DNA of 64,000 bases, taken from Paenibacillus peoriae (GTDB lineage Bacteria; Bacillota; Bacilli; Paenibacillales; Paenibacillaceae). Of this stretch, positions 1 to 9,201 are shown in pieces (positions within the stretch are counted from its first letter, which is position 1; every line of letters starts with the position of its first letter). The stretch is taken from positions 1,020,001-1,084,000 of the forward strand of contig NZ_CP092831.1 of the NCBI RefSeq assembly GCF_022531965.1, read 5' to 3'. Under the pieces are notes generated by a model that was not told the DNA's origin, ran no database searches, and worked only from the letters and a program-made list of their open reading frames with translations. The position numbers and the translations under genes are program-made.

Positions 1-280
1 GTCGATGCTCTGAAGGATATTTGATTATAGCTTGCTCCATTGGCATAGGAGTAAAGGACTTGGGAATGTAGAAACCAATTTCTCCGTGTAGTATTGTAAT
101 GGGCTCCAATGCGAGATAATCGTTTTCAATATGAAGTAGCTTTGTTTCTTCAAACATGGAACCGTACTGTTCCGATTTCTGAGTTTGAGCTGGAATGGAT
201 TTCACATTATCGTTATTAGCTGTCTTCCGATCCACCATTTTAGCTTTGAGGCTAAGTATATGCTCGTCTAGATAGTTCAT
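1..280 (-). CDS. Hypothetical protein, N-terminal part, cut by the window edge
   Basis: An open minus-strand frame starts with ATG at 278-280 and runs off the left edge, giving 93 residues that begin MNYLDEHILSLKAK. A good ribosome binding site (AAGGGGG) lies a few bases upstream. The visible part has a charged, polar first half and then a hydrophobic, beta-like stretch (LEPITILHGEIGFYIPKSF, about residues 63-81). I do not recognise the family. No signal peptide or membrane segment is visible. The next gene to the right is also on this strand, 165 bases away. Confidence 0.55.
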   Translation of the reverse strand, partial: MNYLDEHILSLKAKMVDRKTANNDNVKSIPAQTQKSEQYGSMFEETKLLHIENDYLALEPITILHGEIGFYIPKSFTPMPMEQAIIKYPSEHR

Positions 281-445
281 AGGAAGCCCCCTTTTAGGAA
301 AAATACACGTTTGTACTTGAATATGTAAAGATGGAAGGAGATATTTAAGTACAGAACCAGCATATGTATTTATCGGTTAAAAGAGAGATTTAGTTTACAA
401 AATGAACCATTCGTTGGGGGGCATTATTTGATAATAGCTCCTATT

Positions 446-1321
446 TCATGCCATAACCCCTTTTTGCCGTAACAATTCGGTAGTAGTACTCCAAAGTAGG
501 CGTTGCATCTTGCTATCCCCACCAGGATATGTCGGCACAATCGGCTTACCAGTGCCAACATTAAAATATCCACCTGTCACTTCTCGATATTGAGATTCTG
601 TTGCTAAACGAATAATAATTTCTGCTCCTCTTCGTGGGTCTCCGATGTGCAAAGCGTTCAATATTTTTGCAAGTACTGAAGAAAATCCTAACTCACGGCC
701 AAGGCCGGTAACGTTAAATCCTGGATTAAGTGCGTTAACTACGATTCCGGTTCCATCCAGCTGACGTCCAAGTTCTTCTGTAAACATGATATTAAGAAGT
801 TTAGTCTTTCCGTATATCTTAGATGAGCCTCTTGCGGTAAATGCAGATATATCTGTTAAATCCTCCGGTAATTTTAATTCGCCATGGTTGCGTGACGCTT
901 CAGAAGCCACATTGACGATCCTAGCATTTGTGGATTCCATGAGTGAATTGAGTAGGGTATGCGTTAACAGCCACGGGGCAAGATAGTTTACGGCTATCAT
1001 TTCTGCCAAACCCTCTGAGGTTATTCGCTGTTCAAATCCATGTAATCCAGCATTGTTCACTAATACATCAATCTTTGGATAATTAGCTTTAATTTCATCA
1101 CCAATACGCCTGACATCTTTCATAAGAGACAAGTCCCCGAAAAAAAAGTCTACCTTTGTACTTGGCGCCAGATCTTTTAGAACATTTTTAGTCGTTTCAG
1201 CACGCTTTTCATTTCTGGCTGTTAAGACTAGATGCGCTCCGCGTTGGGCTAATTCAATTGCTACTAATTGTCCAAGACCGTTAGTAGCACCAGTGATTAC
1301 AATAGTCGGGTATGTCGACAT
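446..1321 (-). CDS. SDR-family NAD(P)-dependent oxidoreductase
   Basis: Short-chain dehydrogenase/reductase of 291 aa. Seen: the N-terminal Rossmann motif TGATNGLG, the NNAG motif (LVNNAG), and a YxxxK catalytic pair (YGKTK) preceded by a Ser-rich stretch. The start MSTYPTIV at 1321 is chosen because AGGAGG lies 9 bases upstream; an upstream ATG at 1366 would put that ribosome binding site inside the gene. The substrate cannot be read from the sequence; relatives of this length include retinol dehydrogenase/WW-domain-oxidoreductase-like enzymes. It is divergent from a MarR regulator, and the intergenic region holds three copies of one palindrome, so it is probably the regulator's target. Confidence 0.88.
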   Translation of the reverse strand: MSTYPTIVITGATNGLGQLVAIELAQRGAHLVLTARNEKRAETTKNVLKDLAPSTKVDFFFGDLSLMKDVRRIGDEIKANYPKIDVLVNNAGLHGFEQRITSEGLAEMIAVNYLAPWLLTHTLLNSLMESTNARIVNVASEASRNHGELKLPEDLTDISAFTARGSSKIYGKTKLLNIMFTEELGRQLDGTGIVVNALNPGFNVTGLGRELGFSSVLAKILNALHIGDPRRGAEIIIRLATESQYREVTGGYFNVGTGKPIVPTYPGGDSKMQRLLWSTTTELLRQKGVMA

Positions 1322-1412
1322 ATACATCATCCTCCTAATTCTCGATCCAATTACATTCTTATTCATGCTTACGCTTTAAGGTTGTAGATGCTTTATACTG
1401 TAGATCTTCTGC

Positions 1413-1483
1413 TTGACACTTATCAAAGCCGAAAATATGATTGATATATATCAAGTATATGTATTTTAATTGATATATGTCAA
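1413..1483 (+). promoter_or_regulatory. marR promoter with three tandem palindromic operators
   Basis: Three related 14-bp palindromes of the form TTGAYA-N2-TRTCAA lie at 1413-1426 (TTGACACTTATCAA), 1441-1454 (TTGATATATATCAA, perfect) and 1470-1483 (TTGATATATGTCAA), spaced 28 and 29 bp start to start. The first overlaps a plus-strand -35 (TTGACA, 1413-1418) that is 17 bp from a TATGAT -10 (1436-1441), and the second overlaps that -10. Binding by the adjacent MarR protein is an inference from position and symmetry. Confidence 0.75.
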
Positions 1484-1518
1484 ATATATTCGAACTCATT
1501 CAAATAAGGTGGAGACAT

Positions 1519-1986
1519 ATGGATCATAAAACTCAACATTCAAATTCTACAAGAGAGCAATTAGAACTGAATCTTGGTGAACAACTTAATGCACTTATAA
1601 GCGCGTCACATGCACTCAATGTAAGAACAGCGGCACTTTTCGATCCATCATTACAACCTGCGGCTTTTCTGATCGTACGCTGCCTTCTTTCGTACGGTCC
1701 GGCAAGCGCTACATTTTTGGCGGAATCCACCGCTATGGATCGAAGCTCTGTCAGCCGACTTGTTACTCAGCTTAAACACTTGAATTATGTAAAAAGTGAA
1801 ACTCACCCTGAGGATCGTCGGGGAGTGTTAATATCCCTGACAGCTAATGGTCGTGAAAAAGCCCTAGAAGCTTTAAAAGAAAAAGAAAATGAGTTTTATC
1901 AACGTATTTCAACATGGGAGAATTCCAAACTTGAAGCGTTTATTGGTATGCTGAATTGTTTTAACGGTCAAGATTGCGAGGAGTAA
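1519..1986 (+). CDS. MarR-family transcriptional regulator
   Basis: Winged-helix DNA-binding protein of 155 aa. The helix-turn-helix and wing are visible as ATFLAESTAMDRSSVSRLV, followed by LKHLNYVKSETHPEDRRGVL, whose DRR wing is typical of MarR proteins. Start MDHKTQHS at 1519 is chosen for the AAGGTGGAG ribosome binding site; an ORF start at 1477 lies inside the third operator and lacks a site. No conserved redox cysteine of the OhrR type is seen near the N-terminus. It probably represses itself and the divergent SDR gene through the triple operator. The ligand is unknown. Confidence 0.85.
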   Translation: MDHKTQHSNSTREQLELNLGEQLNALISASHALNVRTAALFDPSLQPAAFLIVRCLLSYGPASATFLAESTAMDRSSVSRLVTQLKHLNYVKSETHPEDRRGVLISLTANGREKALEALKEKENEFYQRISTWENSKLEAFIGMLNCFNGQDCEE

Positions 1987-2007
1987 TGATTCGACATAAA
2001 GCATCGG

Positions 2008-2481
2008 ATGATGAAAATAGGGGGCTTTCAAAAAGTGAAAGAAAAAAATGTTAGGGAAATTAGGGGAACTGATTATCATGATATTTATTTGTTAAACCAA
2101 GACTTTAATCCCAATCTATATCTATTTCCTGAAGTAAAAGTAAAAGAGAAAATTGAAATGATTATAAAGGAATCAAAAGATGTAATCTTTGTTTATGAAG
2201 AAAACAACGAGGTATTAGGATATATTCATGGAAGCCCACATGAATTACTTTTTTCTGAATCTTTGGTGAATATACTAGGATTTGTTGTTAAAGAAAAGTA
2301 TAGAAATCAAGGTATAGGTAGCATGTTGATTGAGCGTCTTGAACAGTGGGGAAAGTCCCATGGATTTTCCGGGATCAAACTGTTATCTCACCCAAGTCGG
2401 ATACAGGCTCACAGGTTCTATGAACGACGTGGCTATATGTTTACCAAGGATCAGAAAAACTTTATAAAAAATCTCAAATAA
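2008..2481 (+). CDS. GNAT-family N-acetyltransferase
   Basis: Predicted acetyl-CoA-dependent acetyltransferase of up to 157 aa. The acetyl-CoA loop (motif A) reads VVKEKYRNQGIGSMLIERL, with the RxxGxG/A signature, and a C-terminal HRFYERRGY segment fits motif B. Two starts are possible: ATG at 2008, or GTG at 2035 (VKEKNVRE), which sits 11 bases after AGGGGG. The N-terminal ten residues of the longer form look non-conserved, so the GTG start is plausible. It follows marR by 21 bases and may be cotranscribed. A terminator lies about 120 bases downstream. The substrate is unknown. Confidence 0.82.
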   Translation: MMKIGGFQKVKEKNVREIRGTDYHDIYLLNQDFNPNLYLFPEVKVKEKIEMIIKESKDVIFVYEENNEVLGYIHGSPHELLFSESLVNILGFVVKEKYRNQGIGSMLIERLEQWGKSHGFSGIKLLSHPSRIQAHRFYERRGYMFTKDQKNFIKNLK

Positions 2482-2602
2482 ATACATAGGCTTAATATCG
2501 TGATATTTATCATTGAAAAACTAGTTATGTTTAGCACTCTAATGCATCGCATTAAATTGACCATTGTTCAGAAAACATGAATCACCTTCCTTTCCATTTC
2601 AT

Positions 2603-2647
2603 GCCTAAATATGTCTGCTAATTAGCAGTTGTATTTAGGCGTTTTTT
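2603..2647 (+). terminator. Rho-independent terminator
   Basis: Hairpin with arms GCCTAAATA and TATTTAGGC and an inner TGCTAATTAGCA dyad, followed by GTTTTTT. It ends the marR/GNAT transcript. The remaining bases up to the permease start (2648-2863) hold no gene I can support. Confidence 0.85.
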
Positions 2648-2863
2648 GTCATACAATGCATCTAATGCTACGGACTCGGTCTTAGAAACAGTAAGGTTTG
2701 GACGGTAAATAGGACGTGGTTTCCTTGTATATTTAAGAATCGTGGAACTACTTTGTAGTCGTTCACTCACGACCACGTCAGTCTGAAAAATTAATAATGT
2801 TTGGGGGCAGTTTTCCGGATCATTAGCGTTTGATGATGAACATATACGAAGGGGAGCGTTCTT

Positions 2864-4243
2864 TTGGAATCGAAACAATTAACGAGAGGGCTAAAGCCAC
2901 GGCACGTTGAGTTGATTGCGCTTGGAGGCACGATTGGCGTCGGTTTGTTTATGGGGTCGGCAAGTACGATAAAATGGGCAGGTCCCTCAGTACTGTTGGC
3001 TTATCTCTTAGCTGGGATTATTATGTTTTTTGTCATGCGGATCATGGGGGAAATGCTGATTCTTGAACCGGTGACAGGCTCATTCGCTACATTTGCTCAT
3101 AAATATATCAGCCCCTTAGCCGGTTTCTTGACCGCCTGGAGCTATTGGTTTTTATGGGTTACCGTAGGGATGGCGGAAGTCACTGCGATTGGGGTATATG
3201 TGGGCTACTGGTTCCCAGATATCCCGCAATGGTTACCGGCTTTGGCAGGTGTAATTATTATTGCATTGGCCAATTTGGCGGCTGTGAAATTTTATGGAGA
3301 ATTTGAGTTTTGGTTTGCCATGATTAAGATTGTCGCTATTATCTTCATGCTAGTAGTGGGTACGGGGATGATCTTTTTTGGACTCGGTAACGGTGGACAA
3401 CCGATAGGTCTATCCAATCTGTTCAGCCATGGCGGCTTCTTTGCAGGTGGCTTGAAAGGGTTTCTATTTGCACTCTGCATTGTAACAGCGGCTTACCAAG
3501 GGATAGAGATGGTGGGTATTACGGCAGGTGAAGCTGAAAATCCGAAAATGACACTGCGAAAAGCCATTAAAAACATCATCTGGCGTATTTTGATTTTTTA
3601 TGTGGGTGCAATCTTTGTCATTGTTACAATTTATCCTTGGAACCAAATTGGAGAGATCGGTAGCCCATTTGTTCTGACTTTTGCCAAGGTAGGAATTGTG
3701 GCTGCTGCGGGTATCATTAACTTTGTTGTACTTACAGCTGCGATGTCCGGCTGCAACAGTGGTATTTACAGTGCGGGCAGAATGTTATATACATTAGCTA
3801 AGAACGGACAAGCTCCCAAGTTTTTCGGGAAAGTTTCCCCAAGCGGTGTTCCTAGAAATAGTATTATTACGACCATTTCTTTGCTGCTGGTAGGAGTGTT
3901 ATTTAACTACTTAATGCCTAATTCCAAACTGTTTCTGTACATTTACAGCGCCAGTGTTCTCCCAGGCATGGTACCGTGGTTTGCATTAGCCATCAGCCAA
4001 TTTAAATTCAGGAAAAAGTGGAAGGACGAAATGAAGGATCACACCTTTAAGTCTCGTTTTTTTCCGATCAGTAATTACATCACCATTATCTTTTTGTTGC
4101 TTGTGATCGTTGGAATGTGGTTTAATCCAGACACACGCTTGCCGTTGATTGTCGGGGCAATATTCATGGCGATCGTCATTGTTGGATATTTTATCTTTGG
4201 CATAGGAAAGCGGCAGAGAATTGAAGAATTAGAGGAAAACTAA
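2864..4243 (+). CDS. Amino-acid permease (APC superfamily)
   Basis: Integral membrane amino-acid transporter of 459 aa, close to the usual size of the AAT family (B. subtilis YtnA/YbgF type, enterobacterial ProY/AnsP type). Seen: the family N-terminus [20 protein letters not shown] with the GGTIGxGLF loop that breaks TM1, then about twelve hydrophobic segments, and the [14 protein letters not shown] consensus loop. The start codon is TTG at 2864, supported by AAGGGGAG 5-6 bases upstream. The exact substrate cannot be told; proline, alanine, GABA or aromatic amino acids are all possible. It is monocistronic, with a terminator directly after. Confidence 0.9.
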   Translation: MESKQLTRGLKPRHVELIALGGTIGVGLFMGSASTIKWAGPSVLLAYLLAGIIMFFVMRIMGEMLILEPVTGSFATFAHKYISPLAGFLTAWSYWFLWVTVGMAEVTAIGVYVGYWFPDIPQWLPALAGVIIIALANLAAVKFYGEFEFWFAMIKIVAIIFMLVVGTGMIFFGLGNGGQPIGLSNLFSHGGFFAGGLKGFLFALCIVTAAYQGIEMVGITAGEAENPKMTLRKAIKNIIWRILIFYVGAIFVIVTIYPWNQIGEIGSPFVLTFAKVGIVAAAGIINFVVLTAAMSGCNSGIYSAGRMLYTLAKNGQAPKFFGKVSPSGVPRNSIITTISLLLVGVLFNYLMPNSKLFLYIYSASVLPGMVPWFALAISQFKFRKKWKDEMKDHTFKSRFFPISNYITIIFLLLVIVGMWFNPDTRLPLIVGAIFMAIVIVGYFIFGIGKRQRIEELEEN

Positions 4244-4270
4244 AAGAAGATTGCTAAATACGTAACATTT

Positions 4271-4316
4271 GCCGAGCGCAATTCAGATGATTCTGAGTTC
4301 GCTCGGCTTTTCTTTT
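4271..4316 (+). terminator. Rho-independent terminator of the permease gene
   Basis: Stem GCCGAGCG with partner CGCTCGGC, followed by TTTTCTTTT, 27 bases after the permease stop. Confidence 0.88.
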
Positions 4317-4371
4317 ACATGACGAGAGAGAGGGCTATGGAAGGTTATTACTGAGGTATAAAACCGTGTGG

Positions 4372-4635
4372 TTAACCTGTTCGCACTACAAGTGTAAATA
4401 CAAATACAAAAAAAGTGAGAACGAAAATGGAGAAGTTGATTATTGCCATACTCTTACGGTTAGCCTTAAACTCTGTAATTCCCGAAAATAAAAATATAAA
4501 CCCTAGAAAAAATTGTGAGACTTTGTACAAATCCTCGTAGGTGTTTGGGTATGCGAGTGATAAAGAGGAAGAGATCATAACAACTACAGCAAATATTAAA
4601 GTGAGGATTTTGTAAATATCCATTTTCTTAAACAT
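4372..4635 (-). CDS. Small membrane protein, DUF3953-like
   Basis: An 87-aa protein with three hydrophobic stretches (about residues 8-28, 41-57 and 64-84) and the start MFKKMDIYKILTLIF. AGGAAGGTGG lies upstream at good spacing. Size and layout resemble the DUF3953 family of small Firmicutes membrane proteins; this is from memory of the family's look, not from a search. No function is known. It stands alone between two terminators. Confidence 0.65.
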   Translation of the reverse strand: MFKKMDIYKILTLIFAVVVMISSSLSLAYPNTYEDLYKVSQFFLGFIFLFSGITEFKANRKSMAIINFSIFVLTFFVFVFTLVVRTG

Positions 4636-4751
4636 AGATAAGTTCCACCTTCCTATTTATTCCTAATGTATTATATTCTAAGGGTGGAATCTTTGGATTA
4701 CAAATAAATACAAAAAGAGGAAATGGACAATAGGATGGTACACAGAATAAA

Positions 4752-4790
4752 GTGAAGGTGTCCCAAGTAATACTTTGGGGACACCTTCAC
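4752..4790. terminator. Strong inverted repeat, probable bidirectional terminator
   Basis: Arms GTGAAGGTGTCCC and GGGACACCTTCAC enclose a 13-base loop. It lies between two minus-strand genes, just downstream of the alcohol dehydrogenase stop. Confidence 0.7.
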
Positions 4791-4827
4791 AATTAAAATC
4801 ACTTGTACAACTTATGATTTACATAGC

Positions 4828-5868
4828 TTACATTGTGCTAATGTCAATCACGAATCTATACTTCACATCAGAAGCTAACACTCGTTTGTAGGCTTCGTCA
4901 ATCTGGTCGGCCGAAATTACTTCAATTTTAGGAACAATATTGTGTTTTGCACAAAAATCCAACATTTCCTGTGTCTCACGGATGCCTCCTATCATTGAAC
5001 CAGCAAATGAACGGCGATGTCCGATAAGGGACATCACATTTAGTGACAACGGCTCCCCAGGGGCACCGACATTCACCAAAGTTCCGTCTAGATTGAGTAG
5101 TGCAAAATAAGCATCCATATCGATGGCAGCACTTACCGTGTTAATGATCAAATCAAAGTGCCCAGCAAGTTTTTTAAATGTTTCTGGTTCGCTTGTAGCA
5201 TAATAGTGGTCCGCACCAAATTGCAAGCCATCATCTTTTTTCTTTAATGTTTGGGATAGAACGGTTACCTCAGCACCCATAGCATGTGCAATCTTGATAG
5301 CCATATGACCAAGGCCTCCCATTCCCACAACGGCCACCTTTTTATCTGGACCAGCACCCCAGCGGTTCAACGGTGAATAAGTCGTAATACCTGCACAAAG
5401 TAATGGAGCAGCCACGTCAAGCTCAATGTTATCTGGAATTTTCACTACAAAATCCTCAGTTACGACAATGTGGGTAGAATATCCGCCTTGTGTAGGCTCG
5501 CCGTATTTGTCAACACCAGCATAGGTAGGGACATTTCCTTTAAGGCAGTATTGTTCCTCTCCTTTACGACAGTTCTCACATTCGCCACAGGAATCAACCA
5601 TACAGCCAACCCCTACCCGGTCACCAACGCTGTACTTTGTAACCTCAGATCCTACCTCCGTGACAATCCCTGCAATTTCATGTCCAGGTACGAGAGGGTA
5701 GTTCACTGGGCCCCATTCGCCGTGAGCAGTGTGGATGTCAGAATGGCATATGCCGGCATATTTAATTTCAATCAGAACATCGTGTGAATCAAGATCCCGT
5801 CGTTTAATTTCAGCCGATCGAAACGGTTTGTCTGGGCCATCGACAGCTCGTGCTTTAGCAGTTATCAT
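4828..5868 (-). CDS. Zinc-dependent alcohol dehydrogenase (CAD/YahK-like)
   Basis: Medium-chain dehydrogenase of 346 aa, probably reducing aldehydes with NADP(H). Seen: the catalytic-zinc motif [15 protein letters not shown] and GHEIAGIV, the four structural-zinc cysteines in [20 protein letters not shown], and the nucleotide fold signature [17 protein letters not shown]. This set is typical of cinnamyl-alcohol-dehydrogenase-like enzymes. Start MITAKARAV at 5868 follows GGAGG; the longer ORF start at 5961 has no ribosome binding site and adds a lysine/asparagine-rich tail absent from the family. It is divergent from a MerR regulator and has a MerR-type promoter with a 19-bp spacer, the arrangement of B. 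subtilis adhA-adhR, which answers aldehyde stress. Confidence 0.92.
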   Translation of the reverse strand: MITAKARAVDGPDKPFRSAEIKRRDLDSHDVLIEIKYAGICHSDIHTAHGEWGPVNYPLVPGHEIAGIVTEVGSEVTKYSVGDRVGVGCMVDSCGECENCRKGEEQYCLKGNVPTYAGVDKYGEPTQGGYSTHIVVTEDFVVKIPDNIELDVAAPLLCAGITTYSPLNRWGAGPDKKVAVVGMGGLGHMAIKIAHAMGAEVTVLSQTLKKKDDGLQFGADHYYATSEPETFKKLAGHFDLIINTVSAAIDMDAYFALLNLDGTLVNVGAPGEPLSLNVMSLIGHRRSFAGSMIGGIRETQEMLDFCAKHNIVPKIEVISADQIDEAYKRVLASDVKYRFVIDISTM

Positions 5869-5995
5869 AAATAGCCTCCAATTATTTTTATTTTTCAAGA
5901 GAATGCAGTTATATCGGTATAAATTGAAAACTAGCTGAAGTCGGTTGAAGTTCCCCTTCATTCATTTCCATTTATACTTTTTCTCTTGCAAATCA

Positions 5996-6026
5996 ATGTT
6001 AATCCTTATAGTTAACTCTAAGTCAA
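5996..6026 (-). promoter_or_regulatory. MerR-type promoter of the alcohol dehydrogenase gene
   Basis: Read on the minus strand, -35 TTGACT (6021-6026) and -10 TAACAT (5996-6001) are separated by exactly 19 bp. The spacer overlaps the near-palindrome CTTATAGTTAACTCTAAG (6005-6022). An overlong spacer carrying a dyad is the hallmark of promoters that MerR proteins untwist. Confidence 0.82.
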
Positions 6027-6121
6027 GCGCAGGTTTATAAGCGTCTATTCAGTAATGTTGTTTTCTTGCTAATTATATTTCGTTAGATAGCATCTGATTC
6101 TACTTTTCCTATAAGGGGACT

Positions 6122-6174
6122 TTGACATTCTACAAATACCTTGATAGAATCCCCCTTATATCATAGAGTTAACT
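6122..6174 (+). promoter_or_regulatory. merR promoter and second operator
   Basis: TTGACA (6122-6127) is 17 bp from TAGAAT (6145-6150). The dyad GAGTTAACTC (6165-6174) lies just downstream and shares the AGTTAACT core with the alcohol dehydrogenase promoter, so the regulator probably also represses its own gene. Confidence 0.7.
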
Positions 6175-6205
6175 CGAAGTCTATGTCATTAAGAATAGGA
6201 GATAC

Positions 6206-6625
6206 ATGATGAAGACGTATTCTATCAGCGAAGTTGCAAAAGAATTGAATCTTACAGCATACGCTTTGCGTTACTACGACAAAGAGGGACTTATGCCTTT
6301 TGTAGAACGGACATCTAGCGGAACAAGATTATTTAAAGAATCCGATATCGACGCTTTAAAAATAATTGAATGTCTAAAATCCACCGGGATGCCGATCAAA
6401 GAAATTAAAAATTTCATTGATTGGTGTTCTGGTGGGGATTCCACACTACAACAAAGATATGACATGTTTATGGAACGAAAAGCAACTGTAGAAGCACAAA
6501 TGGAAGAACTTAAAAAAACAATGGAAGTTATTGAACATAAATGCTCATATTACAAAACTGCATTGGATGCCGGAACGGAAAATATTCATAAAAACAATAA
6601 AATAGGGAGTCTCATTACTAACTAA
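6206..6625 (+). CDS. MerR-family regulator, AdhR-like
   Basis: A 139-aa regulator. The N-terminal winged helix reads YSISEVAKELNLTAYALRYY and is followed by DKEGLMPFVERTSSGTRLF, the standard MerR DNA-binding domain. A coiled-coil dimerisation helix covers about residues 78-115. A single cysteine in the C-terminal half (KCSYYKTALD) could be a thiol sensor for electrophilic aldehydes, as proposed for AdhR/NmlR proteins. RBS AGGAG precedes ATGATG at 6206. It is divergent from the alcohol dehydrogenase and is its likely activator. Confidence 0.88.
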   Translation: MMKTYSISEVAKELNLTAYALRYYDKEGLMPFVERTSSGTRLFKESDIDALKIIECLKSTGMPIKEIKNFIDWCSGGDSTLQQRYDMFMERKATVEAQMEELKKTMEVIEHKCSYYKTALDAGTENIHKNNKIGSLITN

Positions 6626-6631
6626 TAGATA

Positions 6632-6680
6632 AGCATCTGTAATTCATCCATTTCTATATGAATTACAGGTGCTTTCGTTT
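6632..6680 (+). terminator. Rho-independent terminator of merR
   Basis: Arms AGCATCTGTAATTCAT and ATGAATTACAGGTGCT pair almost fully, followed by TTCGTTTG. From here to the next start (7009), about 330 bases, I see no further gene or clear signal. Confidence 0.75.
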
Positions 6681-7008
6681 GTAATATTCGATTTACTACA
6701 ACCTACTGATTTAAAACAGCACGATCGGTTTTAGAAAACTAGGAACCAAATATGATGTAACTTGAACAGGCAGGAGTAGTACCGAGGATCAAGTATTCCG
6801 AAAGTCAACGGGCAATTTGCCCATTATGTAGGTTGAGAGCCACGACTTTAGTTCAGAAAACAACGAATTACTATAGAATCATCGAAGATAATCAGGAGTA
6901 TGGTCCAGTATTCTCTCATTTTTATTTTTGATAAGATTAATTCCATATTATTGAAGTCTACTATCAAACCACGAAAGAATGATACATAAGGAAATGAGGA
7001 AGATACTG

Positions 7009-7935
7009 ATGAAGGCAAAAGCGTATATTATTTTGTTGACTGCTGTAATAAGTTTAACTGCTATGCTGACCGCATGCGGTGACTCCAAGAAGCAAATTGA
7101 AGGTGAATCTACGACTGGAGCAGCAACGGCAACCACTACGACTACCCAGAATGCCAAGGCGGACAATGCGGAACAGGCTGGTGTGGATGGTGTTGTGAGC
7201 AATACTACAGACCAAGCTACAAAAAGTAATGGAAAGACGTATTCCGACGTGGCTAAAGAAGCAACGAAACCCGATCAGCCAGCAGGACAAATAGGGTTAA
7301 ATACGACGCAGGAGCAGCTTCTTACCTTTGCCGATCGTTATGGACTGGTACGAGTGCAGGATCATCCGATTCGGCGGGTTTCCGATCCAACTGGGAAACA
7401 TGTAAACATTGCAAATTACAGTGATTCTGTCGTGAATTTATATACAGAAGAACCCATCCACCTGAATACAGATGAATTTATTCATGAAGCTTATAATTTT
7501 TTTACAGAGGGAGTTGCTCCAGGTGAGTCCTACAAGAAGTGGGAGGAAACCTCTAATACTGAAAGAGGACTCGTCAAAATGCTCTATTTGTCACGAGAGG
7601 GACTTCATATTTTAGAAGAAGCGATGAAGACGCATGATTATTCTAGTCCATCGGTCCAAAATACGCTGGGATTTTTTAAGGTTGCCTCGAAATTTGAGTC
7701 TATGATGCCTGTTGCCCAGACACCTACAGACATCAGCTTGTACGATATGTACGATCAACGCGTTAAGCCCGAGTGGAAGAAACTAAGTGACATTAAAAAC
7801 CCTGCCGCGAATGAAAAAGCCTTCGCTGCGGCCTATCAAAAAGCAAGAGATGAGACCAATAATCTTATGGGGCTATTAAACATTATGGTGTCTACAGAAA
7901 TGGAAAAACGTCTCAAAGCTGCAACCGATCAGTAA
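7009..7935 (+). CDS. Lipoprotein of unknown function
   Basis: A 308-aa exported lipoprotein. Start MKAKAYIILLTAV at 7009 (GAGGAAG upstream) is followed by a lipobox LTAC, so Cys23 of this frame would be lipidated. A Thr/Ala/Asp-rich linker of about 60 residues (ATTTTTQNAKADNAEQ) leads to a helical domain from about residue 95 to the end, rich in charged residues. I do not recognise that domain. It precedes another secreted protein of unknown function by 136 bases, with an AT-rich gap and no clear terminator, so the two may be cotranscribed. Confidence 0.75.
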   Translation: MKAKAYIILLTAVISLTAMLTACGDSKKQIEGESTTGAATATTTTTQNAKADNAEQAGVDGVVSNTTDQATKSNGKTYSDVAKEATKPDQPAGQIGLNTTQEQLLTFADRYGLVRVQDHPIRRVSDPTGKHVNIANYSDSVVNLYTEEPIHLNTDEFIHEAYNFFTEGVAPGESYKKWEETSNTERGLVKMLYLSREGLHILEEAMKTHDYSSPSVQNTLGFFKVASKFESMMPVAQTPTDISLYDMYDQRVKPEWKKLSDIKNPAANEKAFAAAYQKARDETNNLMGLLNIMVSTEMEKRLKAATDQ

Positions 7936-8071
7936 AACACAGGCAAATAGTAAATTATCAAGGACATAATTTATCCACACTTTCTTCTAATATTTAACTG
8001 TCGATAGATTTATTGAAAAGCTATAATGCTAATGATGATTTGAGTGTACTTGGAGAAAAGAGGTTGAGGGT

Positions 8072-8779
8072 ATGAAGTTGAAAAAATGGCCGTTAGTATT
8101 CATGATAGGTATTCTCATGCTGTTATCCGTAGGCTGGAACAGTGGAGTATCTTATGCGAAATATTATTACGAATACACTTGGGATCAGTACAAGGGGACT
8201 GAAATCAAGACGTACAGGCTGACACCAGTAGCTGGAAGAGCCGGATTCATGGATCAGGAAAAGGCCTTAGCTGCTATTGGCAAAACCCCGAATGTGTATG
8301 GAAAGTTCAGTGGCTATAGAACAGAGAAAACAACTGAAATTGCAACCAAGAGTGTAACAGATGAGGTTTATAAATATGCAGTTGTTGATTTTATTAGCGA
8401 CAAGGAGCCAGAAACTGTAGAATACGTTAATCCAAAAGGTGGAGTTCCTCATACATGGAACGGAACCGATGAGATTCGAATTTTTATGAGAGGGTCTGAG
8501 GCAGCTTCTTTGGCAGAGCTGTTTTATGAGGGAACTCCAAGTGAAGGACGCTATCATTTTAATGCTGACGATGTCTACTTAGTTACATTCTGGTCCAACA
8601 CAGTAAAATCAATCACTGGAATGTCTGCTGAAGCGCTAGTTGAGGAAGGCCCCCCTGCGTTTATAAATCGAGAGTTGGTTGGTCAAATAAAAGGCAAAGA
8701 TCCTGCTGCCTATCCACAAAATGGGGCTTTAAACGGCTACTTTTATGTTTATAAGGGTTCTGAGTTTAAAGAGAATTAA
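8072..8779 (+). CDS. Secreted protein of unknown function
   Basis: A 235-aa protein with an N-terminal signal peptide: KLKKW, a hydrophobic core VFMIGILMLLSVGW, and a likely cleavage site near VSYAK. The mature part has many aromatic residues (KYYYEYTWDQYKG) and no recognised domain or cysteine. RBS AGAGGTTGAGGG lies upstream. A strong terminator follows. It shares no visible motif with the lipoprotein before it. Confidence 0.72.
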   Translation: MKLKKWPLVFMIGILMLLSVGWNSGVSYAKYYYEYTWDQYKGTEIKTYRLTPVAGRAGFMDQEKALAAIGKTPNVYGKFSGYRTEKTTEIATKSVTDEVYKYAVVDFISDKEPETVEYVNPKGGVPHTWNGTDEIRIFMRGSEAASLAELFYEGTPSEGRYHFNADDVYLVTFWSNTVKSITGMSAEALVEEGPPAFINRELVGQIKGKDPAAYPQNGALNGYFYVYKGSEFKEN

Positions 8780-8821
8780 AACAGCAGACAGGATTTTATA
8801 AGTATATATGTACACGAGAAC

Positions 8822-8879
8822 GAGATAACATTTTGTATTCTTCAAGCGAATGCGGATACAGATGTTATCTCTTTTTTTA
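8822..8879 (+). terminator. Rho-independent terminator
   Basis: Stem GAGATAACAT with partner ATGTTATCTC, followed by a run of seven T. The 320 bases from here to the SLH gene hold no gene or riboswitch that I can recognise. Confidence 0.85.
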
Positions 8880-9201
8880 TTTGTATACGGGATCAACATA
8901 GTAACACAAAAAGATGATAAATATTTAATTACCAATGAAAACCATTGTTTAGTGATAGGGAATTACGGCTTAAAAAAAGATGGTGAATAAACAGGATAGT
9001 AGATTGCCAAAACTACTTTTTTTACTGGCTTTATTCAATCCTAGGGAGATTATTCCGATAATTCAAGTATATACAGTTTGGTGTTAACAGTAATGAAAAA
9101 CCGATTGAAAACAAGAGAGACTAATTTTCAAAGTTGATATGAAAGTACAGGCGAAAGTGGCTCAGTGCTATCTAGTAAAGGAGGTGTAATGATTCCGAAT
9201 A

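Noticed and set aside
2618..2878. Minus-strand open frame of 86 codons before the permease gene
   Set aside because: It overlaps a clear terminator and the permease start, has no ribosome binding site and no recognisable motif.
8880..9201. Possible c-di-GMP or other riboswitch before the SLH gene
   Set aside because: None of the conserved aptamer blocks was found.
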